From NCBI RefSeq assembly GCF_040802235.1, contig NC_133167.1, forward strand, positions 13,632,501 through 13,696,500: a stretch of DNA of 64,000 bases, read 5' to 3'. The notes under the pieces are model-generated. The model was not told the origin of the DNA. It was given only the letters and a program-made list of their open reading frames with translations, and did no database searches. The position numbers and the translations under genes are program-made. Source of the DNA: Manis javanica (taxonomy: Eukaryota > Chordata > Mammalia > Pholidota > Manidae). Below, in pieces: positions 38,101 to 64,000 of the stretch. Every line of letters starts with the position of its first letter. Within the stretch, counting starts at the first letter, position 1.

Positions 38101-38450
38101 TAGCTTGTTAGGACTGCTGTAACAGCTGAAAGGAGGCTTACACAACAAAATCTGCTTTCTCACAATTCTGGAGGCCAGAAGTCTGAGATCAAGGTGTTGG
38201 CAGGGTTGGATTCTTCTGAGGCCTCTCTCCCTGGCCTGTCTTCTTACGGGCTTCCCTGTGTGTGTGTCTGCGTCCTAATCTCTTCTTACAAGGACAGCAA
38301 CCACATTGGATTAGGGTTCACTCTAACAACCTCATTTTAATTTAAATACCTCTTTACAGGCCGTCTCCAAATACAGTCAGGTACTGAGGTACTGGAGGTT
38401 CAGGCCTCAATACTTGAATTTGGGGGAAATATAATTCAGCCCATTAACAG
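38101..38450 (-). repeat. MaLR (MLT1/MST-type) solo LTR
   Basis: Matches the reverse complement of the MaLR LTR: TAGCTTGTTAGGACTGCTGT, TTCTCACAATTCTGGAGGCC, AGAAGTCTGAGATCAAGGTG, TTCTTCTGAGGCCTCTCTCC and ATTCAGCCCATTAACAG. There is no internal ERVL sequence beside it. Confidence 0.88.
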
Positions 38451-38899
38451 TCTCTTTTAAAAACCTGTGCATTTATGATTTCCATTTTTAGTCTGTATTT
38501 TTGAATTGCTAGAACTTGTATAATGAACATAAATTCTTTAAAATTTTACATCAATTCTTTAAAAACTAATGTATTTTTGCAACTTTTTATGTCTGAAATT
38601 ACATTCAAACAAACGTTTTTAAAGCAAGCATATCACAGTAAGAATAGAACCACACAAACCTGGTCTTTAAAGGGTATTTGGTGCAACCATCCCACAGGGG
38701 CTGGACACTGCGGGCCTTGAGGTGGTGGTGGTGGGGGTGGGTGATGACACCAAATGCCGAGAACGCGAAGCAGAAAGTCAGCCAGAAACAAAACCAGAAG
38801 GCAAAGGCAACTGTACAACTTTCAGAAGAAAAGATAGGAGGAAAGCACCTCTGAATTTCCCATTTCTCGTGGGAGCTGTTTTAAAAGACTAGCAGATTC

Positions 38900-39012
38900 C
38901 ATGGTGTGGGGGCGGGGGGGACTCGATAATATGGGTGAACATGACGACCACAATGTTGCTCATGTGAAACCTTCATAAGATTGTGTATCAATGATATCTT
39001 AAAGATTAAAAA
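38900..39012 (+). repeat. L1 3' tail, lineage-specific type
   Basis: GGGGGACTCGATAATATGGG, ACCACAATGTTGCTCATGTG and TGTATCAATGATATCTTAAA with a poly(A)-like end. Related to the tail at 41245-41437. Confidence 0.6.
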
Positions 39013-39453
39013 AAATTTGAATAGAAATAGAAGACTAGCAAATTATTCACCCTTGCTTAAATGGGTCTGAAAAAAATATAAACCACCTGACCTGATACTT
39101 AAAGTTCTACATCAAAAAGGAGGAGGGATCAGGACATAACACATTTATTAGATACCCATACCCATGAAGACTTTAAAAAGGAGCAGTTTAGGGGTGAAAG
39201 TCCCACAGAATATAGTTACAGAGAAATTCAGAGAGTAATAAGTAGTCAAGAAAAGGGAAGTTATTAAGAACCTAAACTAAAGATACACAGAACAGGGAAG
39301 AATGCCCAGAGAATTTTTTTTTTCTGTACGGTAAGAATAGAAGCCTGAGACAGATGTTCTAATATCACATTATAAAGATGGAACAAACAGAACAGGATTA
39401 ATAAGCAAGAGTTGGAATTGAAGGAAGCTTGCAAAAAAAAATGTACAAAGACA

Positions 39454-39900
39454 GCTATGGGTTGAATTGTGTGCATTCCCCAAATAGGTATGTTAAAGTC
39501 CTAATTCCTAGTACCTCAGAATGTACTTGGATAAGGTTATTACAGATGAACATTTAAGACGACATCATCAGGAACGGCCTGAACCCAGTAAGACTGTGTC
39601 CTTATAAAAAGAGGGAATTTGGGCACGGGGGGAATATGACTGAAGACACAGGGAGAGTGCCGTGTGAAGGCGGAGGACGGGAGAAACGCTTCTACAGGCC
39701 AAGGAATGCCAGAGACAGAGCAGCAAAAATGTACAGGAGGGGACGAGGAAGGATTCCCCTCCGGGTTTCAGAGGAAGCACGGCCTGCTGACACCCGGCTT
39801 TCAGACTTCTGGTATCGAGAAACCACAAGAGAATAGACTCTGTTGTTCTAAGTCACCCCATCTGTGGTATTAATGCTACTGCAGCCCTGGAAAACTAATA
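39454..39900 (+). repeat. MaLR (MLT1/MST-type) solo LTR
   Basis: Same superfamily as the LTR about 1 kb to the left but opposite orientation: GCTATGGGTTGAATTGTGTG, GTCCTTATAAAAAGAGGGAA, ACACAGGGAGAGTGCCGTGT and GCAGCCCTGGAAAACTAATA. Somewhat diverged, solo. Confidence 0.88.
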
Positions 39901-41244
39901 TAAATATGATGAGATTAGAAAACAAAAGGGTTTCTGTTTTTTTACCAAAATATAGGACAATTTCAAGAGACTTTTTTCTTAAAAATTATTCATCAAGGTT
40001 AAAGAAAATAAGACTTGAACTATTTAGTCTTGTGAATTTGGAGATCTATGACAGCAGTAATGCAGCTGTAAAAAAAATTAATTAAGCACGAAAAGTCAGT
40101 CACACCACACCTACCTCCATGTTGGCACATTTCTTTGCAGGCTTTTATATAAATGCACACACACCCATTTAATGACCTGAAGTGCTTATTAAATTTTCAG
40201 TCCCTTTTCCCCCCAAAAAAAATTTGTAATAGGAAATAATCCTCATGACATAAAAGGCTGAACACTTCTGTTGCCTACATAATCAATCAACCAGATGTTA
40301 TGTAATATTTAGCTGTTTAGATATTAGCCCAATTAGGTTGCTTCCAGTTGATGGTCACTATAAACTTTACACTGAAGGTCTATGTGCAAGAAATCTCGAT
40401 CCACGTCTCCAGGGTATTTTCTTAGATTCCCAGCAATGGAATTAATGGGCAAAAAACTGGAACATTTGTCAGCTTCTGATGTAACTCTTTTCCAAAATAA
40501 ACTGTTGACCACTTGAAAAGGGTTGAAACAGATTCTGGTGGCTACTTATGACCATGGCTGTAACACAGCAGTCCCGTCCTGCATTTATGGGAACTTCTCA
40601 GAGAGCTTTCCACATTCCTTGAGGCCGACTTCAGACCGAGGCTGCTGAATGATGGTGCTGTCAGCACACGGAAGCTAAGCAGTGGGCAGTCATGTCAGGC
40701 AAAGCACCTGGCCCACCTCTCAGGACAGCACTTTGCCAGGTGTCCGAGCTGGATATCCAATACGAGCACTTTCCTGACACCCTCCTTCCTTTCCAATGCC
40801 GACTGAGCCCGTCTCTCCAGACCTCCCGCTTAAAGCTACTTCTGGTCTCCTTATGTCCCTTAGGCAACATCCTCTCTACTTTTGATTTCAGGCTGAGTAC
40901 TTCTGCAGGCTGAGGAGGTCCAGAGCATGGCCATAGCACATTGGAGCTACAGATTTTTGTGAATTTGGAAAGCAGGGGCATCAAACTATTTGCACAACCT
41001 AGTAGTAGGTTTTTCATTCATATTTTGATGAAGACTAAGGGACTTTGCAATTAGCACAGAACAAATCTTTCATAGCAGTGTCTTAACAGCTACAATGGGT
41101 AGTTGGGAGTTGCACACACACCCAGTGAACCCCTACCTTTGTCTCTCATTTATAATTTTTTATCTTAGTATAACTATGGTCATTAAGGAAAGCTGAAGTG
41201 AAAGATTCTTAAAATTCTACACATTAAAGGGGCATTAAATTAGC
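39901..41244. other. Intergenic, no gene
   Basis: 40270-40520 includes CCCAGCAATGGAATTAATGG, typical of an old interspersed repeat whose name I cannot give. The rest is unremarkable. Confidence 0.35.
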
Positions 41245-41437
41245 ACACATAATGTGGCGGGGGGAGGGCACAGGGAAAGCAGTACAACATAGAGAAGACA
41301 AGTAGTGATTCGACTGCATCTTACTACGCTGATGGACAGTGACTGTAATGGGGTATGTGGCAGGGACTTGATAATGGGGGGAGTCTAGTAACCATAATGT
41401 TGCTCATGTAATTGTACACTAATGATACCAAAAAAAA
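41245..41437 (+). repeat. L1 3' tail, lineage-specific type
   Basis: GGACTTGATAATGGGGGGAG, ACCATAATGTTGCTCATGTA and ACTAATGATACCAAAAAAAA. It shares the GTTGCTCATGTxA core with 38900-39012. Ends in an A-rich run. Confidence 0.65.
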
Positions 41438-41619
41438 TTCTATACATTTCATGGTAAAGCACTGTAGAAAAAATTTTTTAAATATCAGTAGGTGTAATCA
41501 AGCCACATAAACCACAGCTTTCTGGGGCCCTTGATAATTTTGATTTTTTCAGATTGTAAAGAGGTCCTAAGACTAAAAATCTGGGAATCTCTGCTGAATA
41601 TTTAATCATACAAATGTGA

Positions 41620-42060
41620 AATCCTCTGATGAAGGATTTAGGGGCTGCCCCTCCCTTATTCAACAAATAAAAGCTCAGAAAACTGAAAAAAGAAAGCAAC
41701 CCACATGTGAGGAAAGTAGGGAAATCTTTAGCAATAATGCCTCATTAGTCAACATGGGAGAATTTGTACTAGAGGAACTCCACAGATGTGGTCACAGTGG
41801 GGAAACCTTCACTTACAGCTTGCCCTTGACTAAACAAGAACCCACACTGGGAATTCTGTGAAGAAACTCCGCAAGGGCAGGCAGTGCCGGGAGCCTGTAG
41901 CTCACCCCTCTCAGTATGAGGACACGTTCCAGAGAAAACCTATAAATGCAGTAAGTGGGAAAAACTTTTCACCATCAACAAACTCATACTGGAGAGAAAC
42001 CCTATTTTTATAAAAGCAACTCATGCAGAAAAGGCTTGAGACCCCATTTTATTGGATAAC
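41620..42060 (+). pseudogene. Decayed C2H2 (KRAB-type) zinc-finger gene fragment
   Basis: The inter-finger linker HTGEKPY is intact in DNA at 41985-42005 (CATACTGGAGAGAAACCCTAT). Just upstream, GAGAAAACCTATAAATGCAG reads EKTYKCSK, where a finger's first Cys is followed by Trp instead of the second Cys. Further left, an open frame from 41616 to 41858 contains Cys/Phe-Ser spacing and leader-like text of a zinc-finger protein before a stop. Frame changes and stops between these motifs show it is dead. No introns are seen, so a retrocopy is likely, but a poly(A) tail was not identified. The parent gene cannot be named. Confidence 0.75.
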
Positions 42061-42680
42061 ATAGAACTCAGAATAATCTTTCTTTATAATGGAACTGAGG
42101 ACTAATCTAACAAGGAGTCACCGAATGGAGAAGTTGCTTCTGAATGAATACCACTAAGTCAACAGTATTCTTAAATAGTCACTAGGGAATAAGGCTTTCC
42201 TGAAATGTCTTGAAAAGTCTGAACTGAAAAGGTACATGTAATATTAGATGCACAGGCACTTAAGTGTCTAATGTTGTTAACACTTTCACTTAGGTGATTG
42301 CTCATTCAGGGCACTCAGGCAAGAGGGTGTCCCCAGTGATGTGCCCTGCAGCCTGTATGCATGCATGCCCAGAGGGTGAGCAAAACCAAGTTCGGTTGGC
42401 CTTTTTTTTCTTTTTTTGTTGGGGAAGGGGAGTTCTGATTGAAGATGATGTTACTTTTACTACTTAAATCAGTCTACATATGTGCACGTAGCCTGTTTTC
42501 TTCATGCTATGTCAGAAGAATCTTTCCATGACCTGCTTCATCCCGAAATTATATATGTATTTGGTGTGGAATGTTGAGCTACCAATGTTTAAGAACATAA
42601 GCAAAGTTAATGAGAAATGAGGCACAATTATCTCTAAGATGATACAAAACACACACACACACTCTGAAGCTGCTAAATGC
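42061..42680. other. Unannotated stretch 3' of the zinc-finger pseudogene
   Basis: May be the remnant 3'UTR of the zinc-finger retrocopy (text such as TGAAATGTCTTGAAAAGTCT). Nothing else recognised apart from a T-rich run at about 42403-42418 and a (CA)n run at 42649-42661. Confidence 0.4.
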
Positions 42681-42999
42681 TTAAGTCAGTTTTGTTACAG
42701 GATTCCACACAGAACTTATTTTTATAGAAGCATAAGTTAGTATAAAGGTACATATACCCAGTTTTGTCAGAAACAAACATGACCTGTTAGTTGAAGGCGG
42801 GCAGGGGCTGGCTTCTGAGCTATCAGGGCCTAAGAAAACTCTTTCTTCATAATCATATGATTCAATGTCAGCCCCAAATCTAGATTTTATTGCTGTCACA
42901 CTGCTTTTAATTTCCCCCATAAATTTCAATTTATCATCTCTATGCAATACTTCAAGCTCTATGAAAATTTTAAGTGTAGAAAACATTTTATTAGCACTG

Positions 43000-44528
43000 A
43001 CTTTAAAATGCTGACAGCTTACTCCTGTGAAGTCAAAACGAAAAGGTAGGAGTGCAAAAGTTCAGGAGGGGTCAGGGCAGAGTGAGTTTAGAACAATACT
43101 AGGAAATAAAGTAGATTAAGAACAATTTCTAGAATAAAAACTTTCCCCTGCAAATGGATTACTAGACAAGAAAGAAAATTGCCCAAATCCTTTCTACAAC
43201 TATTTCAGGAACATCAAGTAAAATTTGACTCCATTATGGAGAGCTTTTTATTTTAGAAAAGCAAAATGTTGAGTTTTAATATCATACTTTTCTTTCATAT
43301 CTCTATTCTTCAAACTTCATGTCAAGTTACAAATAAATAGCCCACACCATCAGGTGGGTATGTGGCTTACGATGTACACTTCTTCAGGAAGAAAACAGCA
43401 ACAGCCAAGACTACACTGAAAATGAACTCACAGTACATCACCAATTCCAAGTGTACAGAAAGAAAGGGTGCATTACATCTCAGTGAGGTCCAATATGTAG
43501 TTTGGAATCGATCCCCATTAAAACAACACAGATATACATAATTTTCTTTAAAAATAAAGAACCAACACATCAGTTTTCTTAAGTTTTAAAGTTGCATCAC
43601 AGGCAATAATTATTTAAAAACTTTAAAATCTTGTGAATTTTAGCAGCAAACAAAAAGTTATTTCGGGTTAATCTGCCTTTAAGCATTGCTGAGAAAACCG
43701 CAAGCTTTAGAGATCATCATGGATGTCAAATACATTACTTAAAAAAGTAGATACCAGTTTGTTTTGTCAGTAAAAACCTTTTAATGAAGATTAAACTAAA
43801 AAGTGCCAACAGCAGAATGGGAATATGGGGCAAGGGGAGTGGAGGTGGCCATCGGTATCTTTGCTACGACCTGCTACACTTACTATAAGGAGAGGTTTAA
43901 GAATTCTTCAGGCAGCTTATTTCTTGAAAGCGACAGTTCTTAGGAAACATCCTTTTAGAATCTATGATCTATTTTCAGATGAATTAGGTTTAGCAATTTA
44001 CTTTGAAATTCCAGGAAGCTTCCCTCCCCAAATATCCTCCGGTTAAGCCAGTTATTTCTTACAATTATAGTTGGGTACTATAGATTAATATACAATGCTG
44101 TTATCAAAAGCATTCTGTTATAACTTCTACTTTTTGAAAGGGTAATATATTAAGAGACACTATTTTTCAAGACACTAAAGATGGTTTCGGTTACAGAGTA
44201 ACTTGTTGCAAAGGGGATTGTATGTATTTAACTAGGCATTCTGCTTTGGCACCTGACACCTAGTATGTGATGTTTTAAGATTGAAAGAAATGATAAAAAA
44301 ATGAGATAAATGGAACTAGATACAGGTTAAACCAGACTTATTAGAAGTTTCTGACAAGCAGCAACTTAATCCCAAGTCAGTGATAAACTACGTATTCATC
44401 TGACTCCATTGATACTGACCTCTTTCATTTGAAGCACTGAACCCTTTTTTCTAAATACTTTTCAAAAATCACTTGAAACTATTCTAAAATAAAGCATCAG
44501 AAGCAAATTTTCACCACCCACCCTGATT
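43000..44528 (-). other. Possible distal ACSL3 3'UTR or 3' flank
   Basis: No repeat or gene recognised. AT-rich with few CpGs. Two AATAAA hexamers on the minus strand (43247-43252 and, just outside, 42987-42992) would allow a long 3'UTR isoform of about 3.2 kb. This is inference only. Confidence 0.3.
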
Positions 44529-46224
44529 TTTAATTTTTAAATCACAATATCCTGATAGAGACGTTCCATTTAATTTCTTTCATATTTTTACTTTTTCTGC
44601 GCAGTTTTTCCAAACTTCATGAAAATTTAAACTATGACAAAGAGAAAGGCATTCAAAACATAATACAAATATATAAGAGAAGTTCAAAACAAACAACACC
44701 ATACTGTGGTATTTCCGAACAGGATTGTTTGTGATGTGACTAAAAACTCCAGGGCCTGGGTGCCTGGTACTCCCACTACCCCACACAGGTCAGCGTTCAC
44801 CTTTCCCTATTCTTAGCCTTTCGATGCCTAAAGGAATAGAGAATCAAGAAAATAACTAATGGTATGAAAAACATGGTAGCTAGGATTTCTCTTAAGTCCT
44901 GATTTGAACACACCTTAATTGGTGCGATATCACTCTTGATGATGCTCAGTTAGCAGACAAGCAGTACAGACGGAAACCTACTACATTACCTTACAAGCAA
45001 TGCTTGAGAAGCCCAAGGAACTTCCACGCTGACAAAACCCTACAAATTAAACCGTATTACAGAATTAATTAAATTCTCATGTATCTCAGTAAGAATACTA
45101 TTTTATCAGAAGTATTTTAATTTATTTCATTTTCTGGTGTAGAAAGGGTATGGCAGAAAGCAATGGTAGGGTGCTTTTTCAGTAAGCTACCAACAAACAC
45201 TGACACACACACACACCCCCAGCGCAATCAAAAAAAGAAAGGATCCTAATTTTGAAATGAGATACACATTAAATACCTAGACTAAAAGTAGAGTAAGAAG
45301 ACAGGATAATTTTCCATGATTAAGGTGCCACAGACTACTCAATATACATCCAGTCAATGAAATAAACAGTAACATTGCAGCCTTTTTTAAATTTTACTCT
45401 TTTTAAATTGCTTCCAATTCTAAAAGTCTGAATTATTTTCCTAGTTTCAACAATAGCTAACTGAAGATGGAATATTTTGATGGTATTAGAAACTAATTAT
45501 CCCTGGTGCTATACTTGCTGTGTCGTCTTCTTTACTAGTAAGCCATAACCTCTTCTGCTATTTTGTTTCATGCAGCACCAATCAAACTTCACTTTTCCCT
45601 AATAAAAAATAAGTATATAAAGACGACGCTGTCAGACATGTATTCACAAGGTCTCAATTTCTTAAAACATAAGTATGCGTATATTTATTTCTCTCAGATG
45701 CATACAGGACAATAATTACACAGCAACAAATCTTTTTGTTCAACAATGATTTGAGTCATAAGCATTTGAAATTTACATAATTTCACATCTCTACCCTTGC
45801 ATTTTTAAATACTGTAAGTAAAAAAGCCCCCCAAATAACCAATTCTCTTATTTCCTATTCATCCCTCTATACAGCCAAACTTTAAAAAGTTACAAACTGA
45901 ACATTATACAGAACATACAAATCATGTTTAAAAACTTGAGGTTTTAAAATCACTGTTCCCCAATGTGATTCAGAAAACTCTTCATGCTGACAAGTGCAGT
46001 CCCAGGTGAAAAGTTGGAGGAGGGGAAGAAAGAAGAGACAGACACAAGTTTGCTGTCTTAATATTTTACTAATCCTGTCAGTTAAAAATGGTGATGTCAT
46101 GAGAAATAACAGTTTAGGTTTAATAGGAGGAATAGAGTTTGCCTCACGGTTTGAGACATGCATTTCAAGTATTTTCCTATTTGATCTGAGCTCCCTGCAG
46201 CAAACTGATGCTGAAAGAGAGTAA
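44529..46224 (-). other. ACSL3: ACSL3 3'UTR (end uncertain)
   Basis: AT-rich DNA directly downstream of the stop codon, continuous with the last exon and free of recognisable L1, L2 or SINE insertions, as expected for transcribed UTR. Minus-strand poly(A) signal candidates are AATAAA at 45684-45689 and 45121-45126, and ATTAAA at 44569-44574 and 44529-44534. Further left are AATAAA at 43247-43252 and 42987-42992. Which are used cannot be decided here, so the boundary given is a middle choice. A (CA)n run lies at about 45202-45217. Confidence 0.6.
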
Positions 46225-63435
<17,211 letters not shown>

Positions 63436-64000
63436 CTAATACAACAGAATATATACAAATAGCTTTTAATATAACCAAAACATTAATTTCTAGAAAAAAA
63501 GCCAAGATGTGTTCTGAATTTTATGACAAACCAGAATGTTTGCATGTAATTAAATTTTTTACAAAAAGCTAGAAAGCGAGTTACAAGTTTAAAATGTTTT
63601 CAAAATTAGCTATTTTGTGGTATCTTCTATGACCAAATCTATGCTCCATCTTTTATAATGGGGGGGAGATGTTTTTTGTTTTAAAAATATTTTCAAGTCT
63701 GACAGGATCTTTAAAGGTGAACACCTCAGGGTCATATACTAAATTCATTATAGAGTTCACTTACTTAAATACTAGTTTAAGTGCTAGTTTAATACCGGGC
63801 CTAGTTTAATACTGGGCCTAATATCAAGTACTACTGATACAAATCTTACTTTCCCTCTACTCATGAATTCCTGAATTTCAGAATAAGATGGTATGATTCA
63901 AAAACAGAAAGTAGCCAGACACAAGCCAAAAGAAGTATTTATGGCTCTTTAGTTTGAACTGCTGTACCTACCTCTGAATAAGAAAAGTAAACAAGTCTCT
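63436..64000 (-). other. ACSL3: ACSL3 intron (partial, runs off right edge)
   Basis: Intronic sequence upstream of the first visible exon. It contains a small imperfect tandem duplication of about 17 bp around 63784-63820 (CTAGTTTAATACCGGGC and a near copy). No other feature seen. Confidence 0.7.

Noticed and set aside
1-43000. KCNE4, the next gene downstream of ACSL3 in human
   Set aside because: No open frame resembles its single coding exon; it probably lies beyond the left edge.

Overview
The window is nuclear DNA of a placental mammal. Protein-coding sequence is confined to the right third. There, on the minus strand, lie thirteen exons of ACSL3 (long-chain acyl-CoA synthetase 3). The fill is otherwise old mammalian repeats (L2, MIR, MaLR LTRs, MER5A-like pieces, L1 fragments of several ages) in AT-rich DNA. 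I saw no primate Alu, rodent B1/B2, carnivore CAN or ruminant Bov-tA SINE, so the order cannot be fixed; a laurasiatherian-type genome is a guess from the L1 tails.

ACSL3 runs right to left. The first visible exon ends at 63435 and the stop codon is at 46225-46227. All exons have GT-AG borders and compatible phases, and together they encode exactly 594 residues, matching residues 127-720 of the 720-residue human protein with no indel (human numbering from memory). Exons for the first 126 residues, including the membrane anchor, plus the promoter, lie beyond the right edge. The C-terminus ([15 protein letters not shown]) separates ACSL3 from its paralogue ACSL4. The 3'UTR lies left of 46225; several candidate poly(A) signals are listed because its end cannot be fixed from sequence alone.

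Positions 1 to about 43000 are intergenic, downstream of ACSL3. In human the next gene downstream is KCNE4, but nothing resembling it is in the window. This stretch holds a small minus-strand endogenous retrovirus with paired LTRs (12783-14614), two MaLR LTRs in opposite orientation (38101-38450, 39454-39900), a decayed C2H2 zinc-finger pseudogene (about 41620-42060), a long L2 (25000-26035), many smaller L2/MIR/L1 pieces, and some non-repetitive blocks that may be regulatory.

The most striking structural feature is at 10840-11591. A 103-bp block is repeated exactly, and between the copies sits a 143-bp block that is an exact reverse complement of DNA 364 bp downstream. This is the signature of a recent template-switch rearrangement, or possibly an assembly error. 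I found no evidence of a new multi-gene system.
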